Positions 1 through 7,220 of a stretch of DNA of 16,834 nt are shown one piece after another. Origin of the DNA: JABDOU01 sp041609995 (GTDB taxonomy: Bacteria > Actinomycetota > Acidimicrobiia > Spongiisociales > SHLN01). The translations under genes were made by a program, and so were the position numbers. Numbering within the stretch: the stretch's first letter is position 1; each line of letters opens with the position of its first letter. The stretch covers positions 1-16,834 of the forward strand of contig JBFIPU010000057.1 in assembly GCA_041609995.1 (NCBI GenBank), written 5' to 3'. The notes under the pieces are model-generated. The model saw nothing but the letters and a program-made list of their open reading frames with translations, ran no database searches and was not told where the DNA came from.

Positions 1-1
1 C

Positions 2-1105
2 GCCCCGCTCGAATTCGAGACGTTCACGACCCAGGAGCTCACGCACGACGACTACGCCCAGCCCCCCACGCAAGAGCACGTCGGCCTGGCGGCGGCGATC
101 GCCGAGGCAGAAGACAAGGAAATCGCGGCCGAGCCGATGGCGGCTCCGCTGGATCGCGTGGACTCCGCCCATCTGGGGGTCGACGAGATCGCCAGCGATG
201 ACTCGTTTTTCCTCGAGGACCTGGATGACGATCGGGAACTGGATCAAGAGCCGGACGAGGGATCGGGTGACACTCCTGCCGATGAAGAAGCTCTTCCGGC
301 TGAATCCGAGCTCACGCTGCGGGTTGCCAGTGCGATCCTGCTCCTGGCGGTCTTCGGCCTTTCGTTGAGCTTTGGCGGGGTTTCGTTCTTGATCTTCATC
401 GGAGCGGTCGGTCTGATCGCCTTGACGGAATTCATGGATGTGACCACCGAGCACGGTTACCGACCTCTGCGGCTGTTTGCCTGGCTCGGCGCCATCGGTT
501 TGTTCGTCGGCACGTACACGAATGGACCGGCGGCTATTCCGGCCGCCCTCGCCGCGACTGCTGCCGTCATCCTCGCCTGGTACGGCTCACGGTCCGAACC
601 GCCCCGGGAGCCCTTTTCCAATGCGGTCGTGTCGCTCTTCGGAGTGGCGTGGATACCCGGCTTGCTGGCCCTCGTGCTGCCGATCGCCGAATCCGACCAC
701 CGCATCGGGCTGATCGTCTCGACAATGCTGATCGTGGCCGCGTTCGACGTCGGCAGCTATTTCGTCGGCAAAGCAATCGGCAAACGGAAGCTCGCACCGA
801 TCATCTCGCCGAACAAGAGCGTGGAGGGACTGGTGGGAGGGTTGCTCCTGGCGTTCATGATGGCGTTCTTGACCTCGCTCTTCGTCGAGCCGATCACGAC
901 CACTCTGGGGCTGGCGTTGGCAGCGGGAGTCTCGGTGGCGGCGCCGCTGGGTGATCTGGGCGAGTCGCTGGTCAAACGGCAATTGGGTGTGAAGGACATG
1001 GGGAACCTGCTGCCGGGCCACGGAGGTCTGCTCGATCGCATCGACAGCTACCTGTTCGCCATTCCGGCCGCCTATTTGATCTTCACGTGGGCGGGCGTCA
1101 TCTGA
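2..1105 (+). CDS. cdsA: Phosphatidate cytidylyltransferase (CDP-diacylglycerol synthase), 5' end outside window
   Basis: An integral membrane enzyme that condenses phosphatidic acid and CTP to CDP-diacylglycerol, the precursor of all bacterial phospholipids. The CdsA signature is clear near the C-terminus: S-L-V-K-R, then K-D-M-G-N-L-L-P-G-H-G-G, then D-R-I-D-S (about nt 965-1050), with the conserved Asp/His/Gly residues present. Several hydrophobic segments lie between about nt 310 and 950. The first ATG in frame is at 137, but no ribosome binding site lies close to it. The frame is open back to base 2 and reads as plausible acidic protein, so I treat the gene as continuing upstream. If 137 were the start, the product would be 322 aa. 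The roughly 100 residues before the first membrane segment are very rich in Asp and Glu, an extension that compact CdsA proteins lack. The 3' end overlaps dxr. The family call is firm; the start is not. Confidence 0.9.
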   Translation, partial: APLEFETFTTQELTHDDYAQPPTQEHVGLAAAIAEAEDKEIAAEPMAAPLDRVDSAHLGVDEIASDDSFFLEDLDDDRELDQEPDEGSGDTPADEEALPAESELTLRVASAILLLAVFGLSLSFGGVSFLIFIGAVGLIALTEFMDVTTEHGYRPLRLFAWLGAIGLFVGTYTNGPAAIPAALAATAAVILAWYGSRSEPPREPFSNAVVSLFGVAWIPGLLALVLPIAESDHRIGLIVSTMLIVAAFDVGSYFVGKAIGKRKLAPIISPNKSVEGLVGGLLLAFMMAFLTSLFVEPITTTLGLALAAGVSVAAPLGDLGESLVKRQLGVKDMGNLLPGHGGLLDRIDSYLFAIPAAYLIFTWAGVI

Positions 1106-2238
1106 GCAACACCGCTCCGCTGATCGTTCTGGGGGCAACCGGCTCGATCGGCCGCCAATCGTGTGAGGTGGCGGACCGTCTCGGGATGCAGGTGGCGGGC
1201 TTGGCGGCCCGCCGGGGCTCGGTCGAACTCCTGGAACTGGCACGACGGTATCCGGAGGCGCCGGTCGTGGCCGCCGCCCCGACCAACGAGGAACACGAAT
1301 CGCTCCGGAATGAGCTCGGCTCCCGATACCGACGGGGAGCCGACGCAGTCGAGGAGCTGGCGGGCCTGTCAGGCACAGTGGTCAACGGGATCGTGGGCTC
1401 GGCGGGCTTGCGAGCCTCGGTGGCGGCGTTGGAGGCGGGCAACCGTCTGGCGCTCGCCAACAAGGAAAGCCTGGTGGCAGGAGGTCCGGTGGTCCTGGCG
1501 GCGGCGCGGCGGGGAGGAGGCGAGATCCTGCCGGTTGATTCGGAACACTCGGCACTCTTCCAGTGTCTGGAGGGAGAGGACCGGTCTGCGCTGCGCCGTC
1601 TGGTGCTGACCGCTTCCGGGGGACCATTCCGGCGGCGGGCCGACCTGTCCGACGTGACCGTGGCCGATGCGCTCGCTCATCCAACCTGGGAGATGGGGCC
1701 CCGCATCACGATCGACTCCTCCACGCTCATGAACAAGGCGTTTGAGGTCATCGAGGCGCATCTGCTGTTCGACGTGCCCTACGACGACATCGACGTCGTG
1801 GTCCATCCGCAGAGCATCGTGCATTCGATGGTCGAGTTTGTCGACGGATCCATCAAGGCCCACCTGGGGGAGCCGGATATGCGGGTGCCCATTCAATATG
1901 CGCTCACGTACCCCGCCCGCGCCGACGGCGGAGAGCCGTTCGACTGGACCGATCGAAGCCTGACATTCGAACGCCCGGACCTCGATCGCTTTCCCCTGCT
2001 CGGCCTCGGGTACTCGGCGGGACGGGCCGGCCAGAGCGCCCCGGCGGTGCTCAATGCTGCGGACGAAATCGCCGTGCAGGCCTTCCTGGACGGACGCATC
2101 GGTTTCACGTCCATCGCCAGAGTGGTCGAGACGACGCTCGAGCGCATGGGCGTTCAGGAAATCACGTCCGTGGCCGAAGTAGTGGCGATCGACGGAGAGG
2201 CACGCAGCCGGGCATCCGAGCTGGCGGGAACCTGCTGA
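1087..2238 (+). CDS. dxr: 1-deoxy-D-xylulose 5-phosphate reductoisomerase
   Basis: Converts DXP to 2-C-methyl-D-erythritol 4-phosphate with NADPH, the first committed step of the MEP isoprenoid pathway; cytosolic. Numbering from GTG 1087: NADPH-binding G-A-T-G-S-I-G (16-22), A-N-K-E-S around 124-128, metal ligands in V-D-S-E-H-S (D151, E153), H198 in H-P-T-W-E-M-G, and E220 in N-K-A-F-E. The length (383 aa) is normal, so the enzyme looks intact. The start is uncertain. GTG 1087 has no Shine-Dalgarno sequence and overlaps cdsA by 19 nt. A CTG at 1102 would give a 4-nt CTGA overlap with the cdsA stop, has a GGGCGGG stretch just upstream, and yields an N-terminus closer to the family norm. It is followed by an 84-nt gap before the protease gene, and no terminator is visible there. 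Confidence 0.95.
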   Translation: MGGRHLSNTAPLIVLGATGSIGRQSCEVADRLGMQVAGLAARRGSVELLELARRYPEAPVVAAAPTNEEHESLRNELGSRYRRGADAVEELAGLSGTVVNGIVGSAGLRASVAALEAGNRLALANKESLVAGGPVVLAAARRGGGEILPVDSEHSALFQCLEGEDRSALRRLVLTASGGPFRRRADLSDVTVADALAHPTWEMGPRITIDSSTLMNKAFEVIEAHLLFDVPYDDIDVVVHPQSIVHSMVEFVDGSIKAHLGEPDMRVPIQYALTYPARADGGEPFDWTDRSLTFERPDLDRFPLLGLGYSAGRAGQSAPAVLNAADEIAVQAFLDGRIGFTSIARVVETTLERMGVQEITSVAEVVAIDGEARSRASELAGTC

Positions 2239-2322
2239 CGACGCTCACCCCATGGCACCGGGACGCCCGCCTACCTGCACTCACAGGAACCGATATCCCA
2301 TGACAGCAAGTAGGTTTTCCCC

Positions 2323-3441
2323 ATGACCGCGGGACTCTTCATAGCGCTGGGCATCCTGTTCGCCGTCCTGATTCACGAGGCGGCACACTTCGCAGCCGCC
2401 AAGGCGTTCGGCATGAAAGCCACCGAGTTCTTCGCCGGTTTCGGCCCCAAGCTGTGGTCGTTCCGGAAAGGGGAGACCGAGTACGGCCTCAAGCTGCTGC
2501 CATTGGGTGGGTACGTGAGGATCGTCGGGATGCATCCCGGCGAGGAAGTCGATCCGGCTGAAGAACACCGCACCTACCGGGGGGCCCCGTTTTGGAAGAA
2601 GACCGTGGTCGTGCTGGCGGGGATCGTCGCCAACCTCGTGTTGGGGTTTGTCCTCATCTACAGCGTGTTCGTTTTCGTGGGACTGCCAGGAGAGGCGATA
2701 CCGACCATCGACCAGGTGGTCGAGTTGGGCCCTGACGGCGAGCCGACCGCCGCGGCCGCCGGCGGATTGATGGCCGGGGATGTGATCGTGGCCTACGACG
2801 GCATTCGAGTCGACGAGTGGACCCCCTTTCGTGACTACGTCCGGGAGCGACCGGGCGTAGCCATCGAGCTGGACGTGGAACGCAACGGCAGCATCGTCCC
2901 GCTCGTCATCACCCCCGGGGAGCGGGAGCTGGTCGAGGGGGAGGTCACCGGCTACATGGGGATTGCGCCGGCCCGAACCACCGAACGCATGGGCGTGCTC
3001 GAGGGGTTCTCCCAAACGTGGCCGGCCTTTTGGGAGCAGGTGGGTGCCACCGTGACCGGTCTGGCGCGCCTTTTGAACCCGATCAACCTGGTGAACCTGC
3101 TCGGCGACATCGCCTCCGGTGACACCCCCGCCCCCGAGAACCGCCCGACGACCGTGGTGGGAATCGTGGCCGCCGGTGACGAGATCCAGCAGTCCTTCGG
3201 CTGGGCGGGCTTGCTCGGGGTGCTGGCGAGCCTCAACGTGGTGGTAGCGCTCTTCAACCTCATTCCGATCCTGCCCTTCGATGGTGGGCACGCCGCGATT
3301 GCGCTGTACCAGAAGCTCACGGGTCGTCCTGCCAACTTCGACCGCCTGGCCCCCATCGCCATCGGCGTCATCGTGCTCTTCATGGGCATCTTCCTAATCG
3401 GGCTGTGGTTCGACATCTTCGCCCCCTTCCCGGTGGGCTAG
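2323..3441 (+). CDS. rseP: M50 site-2 intramembrane zinc metalloprotease (RseP/Rip1 family)
   Basis: A membrane-embedded protease that performs the second cleavage of membrane anchors such as anti-sigma factors (RseP in E. coli, Rip1 in mycobacteria). The zinc motif H-E-A-A-H lies at residues 18-22 in the first membrane segment. The third zinc ligand is in L-P-F-D-G-G-H (D320), after the N-L-I-P stretch of the late membrane segment. One PDZ-like domain sits between (about 125-210, including G-G-L-M-A-G-D-V-I), fitting the single-PDZ architecture of actinobacterial Rip1 rather than the double-PDZ E. coli RseP. Length 372 aa is typical. ATG 2323 is the only sensible start, because an ATG 24 nt upstream (2299) runs into a stop at once; the ribosome binding site is weak. 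It stops immediately before the ispG ATG. The dxr-rip-ispG order is conserved in actinobacteria. Its substrate is not shown by this window. Confidence 0.93.
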   Translation: MTAGLFIALGILFAVLIHEAAHFAAAKAFGMKATEFFAGFGPKLWSFRKGETEYGLKLLPLGGYVRIVGMHPGEEVDPAEEHRTYRGAPFWKKTVVVLAGIVANLVLGFVLIYSVFVFVGLPGEAIPTIDQVVELGPDGEPTAAAAGGLMAGDVIVAYDGIRVDEWTPFRDYVRERPGVAIELDVERNGSIVPLVITPGERELVEGEVTGYMGIAPARTTERMGVLEGFSQTWPAFWEQVGATVTGLARLLNPINLVNLLGDIASGDTPAPENRPTTVVGIVAAGDEIQQSFGWAGLLGVLASLNVVVALFNLIPILPFDGGHAAIALYQKLTGRPANFDRLAPIAIGVIVLFMGIFLIGLWFDIFAPFPVG

Positions 3442-4674
3442 ATGGCGATCGAACGCCGCCCGAGTCGCCAGCTCCACGTCGGACCGGTCCCCGTGGGTGG
3501 AGGGGCGCCGGTTTCTGTCCAATCCATGACCATCACCAAGACAGCCGATGTCGACGGGACCCTGGCTCAGATCTACGCGTTGCACGGAGCCGGCGCCGAC
3601 ATCGTTCGGGTCACCTGCAACGAATTGGAGGCAGCCGAGGGGCTGGCCGAGATCGTGCCGCGTGCACCGGTACCGATCGTCGCCGACATCCACTTTCAGT
3701 ACCGACTGGCATTGGCGGCGCTGGAGGCGGGAGTGGCGGCCCTGAGGCTCAACCCCGGCAACATTCGCAACGAGGCGCACATCAAGACCGTGGCCCGGGC
3801 GGCGGGCGAGGCCGGTGTGCCCATCCGGGTCGGCGTCAACGGAGGGTCGCTGGACAAGGACCTCCTCGCCAAATACGGCTCCGCCACCCCCGAGGCGCTG
3901 GTGGAGTCCGCCCTGAAGGAAATTCGTTATTTGGAAGAAGTCGATTTCTACGACATCAAGATCTCGGTCAAGCACAGTCACGTGCCGTCCATGGTCGAGT
4001 CTTATCGATTGCTGGCCGGCCAGGTCGAATACCCGCTCCATCTTGGAGTCACCGAAGCCGGGCCACCCCCGGGCGGGCTCATCAAGTCGGTGGCCGGCAT
4101 CGCCACGCTGCTGCTGGAAGGGATCGGCGACACGATCCGCTTCTCGCTCACCGCCGATCCGGTGGAGGAGGCGAAGGCGGGCCGGGCCCTGCTCGAATAC
4201 CTGGGCCTGCGAGAGCGCAAAGGCCTCGACCTCATCGCGTGCCCCTCATGCGGTCGCGCCGACGTAGACGTGATCGCCGTGGCCGCCGAGGCCCAGCAGA
4301 AACTGGAGGACGCGAAGCTGCCGATCCAGGTTGCGGTGATGGGCTGCGTGGTCAACGGCCCGGGCGAGGCCCGCGAAGCCGACATCGGCATCGCCGCCGG
4401 CAAGGGCAAAGGCCACCTGTTCATCAAAGGCCAGGTCGTGCGCGTCGTGCCAGAGGACGAAATGGTCGATGCCCTGCTCGACGAGGCCCGCAAGCTGGTG
4501 GAAGAGGGGGTCGAGGCCCGGCTGGCCGCCGCCGACACGGAGGCGGCCGAGATTGCAGCGATGAACGCCTTGCAGCTCGCCGCCGAGCAAGGAGATGTCA
4601 ATCAGGCGGAGGAGCGGCGCCGGGCAGTTGCGGAAATGGCTGCTTCCGAAGGGGCCTCAGCGGACAACCAGTAG
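3442..4674 (+). CDS. ispG: 4-hydroxy-3-methylbut-2-en-1-yl diphosphate synthase (flavodoxin/ferredoxin type)
   Basis: Reductively opens MEcPP to HMBPP, the penultimate MEP-pathway step, with a [4Fe-4S] cluster; cytosolic. The N-terminal TIM-barrel shows V-Q-S-M-T-I-T-K-T near residue 27, V-A-D-I-H-F near 80 and L-N-P-G-N-I-R near 103. The cluster ligands are visible: C267 and C270 in C-P-S-C-G-R, and C302 in G-C-V-V-N-G-P-G-E, whose Glu is the conserved fourth ligand. It is of the short, two-domain bacterial type. The ATG directly abuts the stop of the protease gene, so translation is probably coupled. Oddity: after the usual end near residue 355-360 there is a tail of about 50 residues, charged and Ala-rich, probably helical, making the protein 410 aa against roughly 360-390 in relatives. 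The MEP role is shared with dxr upstream. Confidence 0.95.
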   Translation: MAIERRPSRQLHVGPVPVGGGAPVSVQSMTITKTADVDGTLAQIYALHGAGADIVRVTCNELEAAEGLAEIVPRAPVPIVADIHFQYRLALAALEAGVAALRLNPGNIRNEAHIKTVARAAGEAGVPIRVGVNGGSLDKDLLAKYGSATPEALVESALKEIRYLEEVDFYDIKISVKHSHVPSMVESYRLLAGQVEYPLHLGVTEAGPPPGGLIKSVAGIATLLLEGIGDTIRFSLTADPVEEAKAGRALLEYLGLRERKGLDLIACPSCGRADVDVIAVAAEAQQKLEDAKLPIQVAVMGCVVNGPGEAREADIGIAAGKGKGHLFIKGQVVRVVPEDEMVDALLDEARKLVEEGVEARLAAADTEAAEIAAMNALQLAAEQGDVNQAEERRRAVAEMAASEGASADNQ

Positions 4675-4747
4675 CCACCCCGGCAGCGCTGGTCTTCCGC
4701 GCCGTCCACCGGCACAAATGTAAGATTCCGGCCCCGCCCGAGGAGCG

Positions 4748-6469
4748 ATGATCCGCTGGTCGCAGGCATTCATCCCGACACTGCGCGACGACCCGGCCGA
4801 CGCCGACGCCGCCAGCCACCGGCTGCTGGTACGCGCCGGGTTCATCCGCCAGCTCATGGCGGGTGCCTATAGCCTGCTCCCTCTGGCCATGCGGACGCGG
4901 GACAAGATCGGCCGCATCATCCGGGAAGAAATGGACGCCATCGGCGGCCAGGAGTTTCTGCTCCCCGCCATCCAACCAGCCGAGATCTGGCAGAAATCGG
5001 GCCGGTGGGAGATCATGGGCCAGGAGATGTTCCGGCTCCGCGATCGACGGGAGGCCGACATCGCGCTCGGGATGACCCACGAGGAGGTGTTCGCCACGCT
5101 CGCCGTGGAGCTGAACTCCTACCGGGACCTTCCCCAGCTCTGGTATCAGGTCCAGACCAAGTTCCGGGATGAACCGCGCCCCAAGTCGGGTGTGCTCCGC
5201 ACGAGAGAGTTCACGATGAAGGACAGCTACTCATTCGACATCGACGACGACGGGTTGGATCGATCATTTGAAAACCATCGAGGCGCCTACCTGAGGATCT
5301 TCCGCCGCATGGGCCTGGACCCGATTCCGATCGATGCCTCGTCCGGCGCCATGGGTGGCTCGGGCTCCAAGGAGTTCGTTGTCAAAAGTGAAGCCGGAGA
5401 GGACCTGGTGGTGCTGTGTCCCAATGGCGACTATGCCGCCAATGTCGAGAACGCCACGTCCCGGCTGCAGCCGGTGGAAGATCCCCCCGGTCCGGACGAA
5501 CCCGAGCCCTTCGCCACGCCGGGCGTGCGCACCATCGCCGCCCTCGCCGAGTTCTCGGCCGACGCCACCACTGATCGGCAGATCAAGAGCCTGTTCTATC
5601 TCATCGACGGCGAGTTGACCATCGCGCTGTTGCGCGGCGACCACGGCCTCGTCGAGCAGAAGCTGGCGGATGCCACGGGCGGCGTCGACATCCGGGCGGC
5701 CGGAGCGGAGGAGATCTTTGCCGCCATGGGCGCCCACCCGGGAAGCCTGGGGGCCGTCGGTGTCGAAGGGATACCGATTTACGCCGATCATGCGCTGGCG
5801 GGGCGCTCCAACATGACGACCGGTGCCAACATCGACGACCAGCACGTGCGAGGGGTCGACGTCGAACGAGACATCCGGGTCACCCATTGGGTCGATCTGC
5901 GTGAGGTCGAGGCGGGTGAGCCATGCCCCGCGTGCGGCGAGGCCCTCGAGGTGGTGAAGGCGATCGAGGTGGGACACATCTTCAAGCTCGGCCGGCGGTT
6001 TGCGGAGGCGTTCGGGGCGACGGTGCTCGACCCGGACGGCAAGCCGCAGACCATCACCATGGGCTCTTACGGGATCGGGCTCGAGCGGGCCATGGCTGCG
6101 GTCGCCGAGACCTTCCACGACGAGGCGGGCCTGATGTGGCCGGTTTCGGTGGCGCCCTACGAGATGGTGATCACGACGATCGGCACCGAGGAAGACACGC
6201 ATGAGCAGGCCAGTGCCTTGTACCGGGCTCTCACCGCCGGCGGCGTGGAGGTGATCCTCGATGATCGCGACGAGCGCCCGGGCGTCAAGTTCGCCGATGC
6301 CGAGTTGGTCGGCATCCCGTTCCGGCTCGTGGTTGGTCCCCGCGGGCTGGAGAAGGGTGAGGTCGAGTGGAAACCCCGGTCGGGGGGAGAGTCGCAGGGA
6401 ATCCCCGTTGCCGAGGCGGCCGATCACGCGGTGGCTGCAGTGGAACAGGCGAGGTCGGCGCTGCTATAA
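4748..6469 (+). CDS. proS: Prolyl-tRNA synthetase, bacterial type with editing (INS) domain
   Basis: Charges tRNA-Pro with proline; a cytosolic class II aminoacyl-tRNA synthetase. Class II motif 2 is seen at F139-R-D-E followed by R-T-R-E-F-T-M-K-D-S-Y-S-F, and motif 3 at G439-S-Y-G-I-G-L-E-R. Between them (about 220-385) lies the INS editing domain that hydrolyses Ala-tRNA-Pro, with S-L-F-Y-L-I-D-G and H-P-G-S-L-G; the C-terminal 100 residues form the anticodon-binding domain (D-D-R-D-E-R-P-G-V-K-F). The length, 573 aa, is usual for the bacterial form. The N-terminus (M-I-R-W-S, then T-L-R-D-D-P-A-D) matches actinobacterial relatives. A GAGGAG motif sits only 2 nt before the ATG, a tight spacing. 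A 73-nt gap separates it from ispG, so it may be cotranscribed. Its stop codon lies inside a likely promoter for the next operon. Confidence 0.96.
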   Translation: MIRWSQAFIPTLRDDPADADAASHRLLVRAGFIRQLMAGAYSLLPLAMRTRDKIGRIIREEMDAIGGQEFLLPAIQPAEIWQKSGRWEIMGQEMFRLRDRREADIALGMTHEEVFATLAVELNSYRDLPQLWYQVQTKFRDEPRPKSGVLRTREFTMKDSYSFDIDDDGLDRSFENHRGAYLRIFRRMGLDPIPIDASSGAMGGSGSKEFVVKSEAGEDLVVLCPNGDYAANVENATSRLQPVEDPPGPDEPEPFATPGVRTIAALAEFSADATTDRQIKSLFYLIDGELTIALLRGDHGLVEQKLADATGGVDIRAAGAEEIFAAMGAHPGSLGAVGVEGIPIYADHALAGRSNMTTGANIDDQHVRGVDVERDIRVTHWVDLREVEAGEPCPACGEALEVVKAIEVGHIFKLGRRFAEAFGATVLDPDGKPQTITMGSYGIGLERAMAAVAETFHDEAGLMWPVSVAPYEMVITTIGTEEDTHEQASALYRALTAGGVEVILDDRDERPGVKFADAELVGIPFRLVVGPRGLEKGEVEWKPRSGGESQGIPVAEAADHAVAAVEQARSALL

Positions 6470-6470
6470 T
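6442..6470 (+). promoter_or_regulatory. Probable sigma-70-type promoter of the rimP operon, extended -10
   Basis: The end of proS contains TGCTATAAT (6462-6470), a perfect extended -10 element (TG-n-TATAAT) that stands out in a GC-rich genome. Upstream, GGAACA at 6442-6447 would be a weak -35 at 17-nt spacing (3 of 6 matches), as is usual when the -10 is extended. Transcription would begin near 6477-6482, just ahead of the terminator at 6500. The -10 overlaps the last codons and stop of proS. The prediction rests on sequence only. Confidence 0.6.
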
Positions 6471-6499
6471 CCCACCCCTGCGAGAAGGCTTGTTGATGC

Positions 6500-6527
6500 A
6501 AGTGGGCGGTAGCCCACTTTATTTTTT
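6500..6527 (+). terminator. Rho-independent terminator, likely a premature terminator in the rimP leader
   Basis: An 8-bp perfect stem, AAGTGGGC (6500-6507) and GCCCACTT (6512-6519), closes a GGTA loop and runs into TTTATTTTTT (6518-6527). It lies 31 nt after the proS stop and about 20-25 nt after the expected start from the promoter at 6465. It could end proS transcripts, and it could also attenuate transcripts that start at the rimP promoter. A similar GTGGGC/GCCCAC terminator upstream of rimP is known from other bacteria as the rimP leader; that link is from memory of the family. Confidence 0.88.
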
Positions 6528-6748
6528 GCACGCGTCCCGAGAACTGCGCCGTGAGGCCGGTTTCGGGGCCCGGCCTGCTCGCGGGAAGGCTCGCGAATGT
6601 GCGAATCGGCATCGAATCGGCACAGACGCGAACCGACGAGAAGACAGAGGTAGACGGAAAGACACATCACGAGACAGGATCACAGGACACAGGTTCATCT
6701 GAACAGGCCCCGCCCGGACCGCCCGGCACAGACGGCTTTGCGAACAAC

Positions 6749-6753
6749 AGGTG
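6749..6753 (+). promoter_or_regulatory. Ribosome binding site that decides the rimP start
   Basis: AGGTG lies 5 nt before ATG 6759 and favours that codon over the in-frame TTG at 6738, which has no Shine-Dalgarno sequence, and the ATG at 6768. Confidence 0.6.
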
Positions 6754-6758
6754 CCCAA

Positions 6759-7220
6759 ATGACCCGAATGAGTCGCATCGAAGAACAAATCTGGGATATG
6801 TTGGAAAGCTATTTGAGGGCCGAAGGCATCGAGCTGGACGACGTAGAGGTCGGCGGCGGCGGTGCTGCGCGTTTGTGCCGTATCACCCTCGACGCCGAGG
6901 GTGGCATCGACTCCGACCGGCTCAGCCAGATTTCCCCTGCGATATCCCGACTGCTCGATGAGTCCGACCTCTTTGCCTCGTCCTACATGCTCGAAGTCTC
7001 CTCCCCCGGTTTGGAGCGGAAGCTCCGGCGTCCGTCCCATTTCGCCAAATCGGTCGGCCGCGAAGTGATGGTGAAAACCGTCGATCGCGAGGTTCACCGG
7101 GGTGTGCTCAGCGCGGTCAACGGTGATCGGTTCACGGTCTCCACCGATGATGGCGACATCGACCTCTCATACGCCGACGTGACGTCGGCAAAAACCGTAT
7201 TCCGTTGGGAAGGTGACTGA
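6759..7220 (+). CDS. rimP: Ribosome maturation factor RimP
   Basis: Assists late assembly of the 30S subunit in the cytosol. The 153-aa product has the two-part RimP layout: an N-terminal alpha/beta domain ending in the hallmark L-E-V-S-S-P-G-L-E-R-K-L-R-R-P near residues 78-92, with F-A-K-S-V-G-R after it, and a C-terminal SH3-like barrel of about 60 residues. A longer frame opens at TTG 6738, but ATG 6759 has the AGGTG ribosome binding site. Its stop shares one base with the nusA ATG (TGATG), so the two are translationally coupled. It is the first gene of the rimP-nusA-infB operon and lies behind a long leader with an intrinsic terminator, suggesting expression set by attenuation. Confidence 0.92.
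   Translation: MTRMSRIEEQIWDMLESYLRAEGIELDDVEVGGGGAARLCRITLDAEGGIDSDRLSQISPAISRLLDESDLFASSYMLEVSSPGLERKLRRPSHFAKSVGREVMVKTVDREVHRGVLSAVNGDRFTVSTDDGDIDLSYADVTSAKTVFRWEGD

Larger units (their letters stand above)
6471..6758 (+). promoter_or_regulatory. Leader region upstream of rimP (no gene)
   Basis: This 288-nt stretch between proS and rimP shows no convincing coding frame. After the terminator come a 7-bp GC hairpin (AGGCCGG 6554-6560 with CCGGCCT 6570-6576) and a 5-bp one (TCGCG 6579-6583 with CGCGA 6592-6596). Then follow a tandem repeat CGAATCGGCA at 6602-6611 and 6613-6622, a purine-rich segment (about 6625-6692) and a small palindrome at 6693-6704. No second clear promoter is visible downstream of the terminator, so rimP expression probably depends on read-through. 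No tRNA (such as metY, found here in E. coli) is present. Confidence 0.5.

Noticed and set aside
4721..4726. TAAGAT as a -10 box for a proS promoter in the 73-nt ispG-proS spacer
   Set aside because: Only 4 of 6 matches and no credible -35; transcription from ispG is as likely.
3405..4751. A 448-codon forward frame spanning the ispG region
   Set aside because: It overlaps the well-supported ispG over its whole length, is Arg/Gly/Pro-rich and matches no family; it is an out-of-frame shadow of GC-rich coding DNA.
6471..6758. A tRNA such as metY in front of rimP, as in E. coli
   Set aside because: No T-loop consensus or cloverleaf-compatible arms could be found in the leader.
6551..6961. A 136-codon frame across the rimP leader
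   Set aside because: It runs out of frame through rimP, has an arginine-rich composition and shows no family resemblance.
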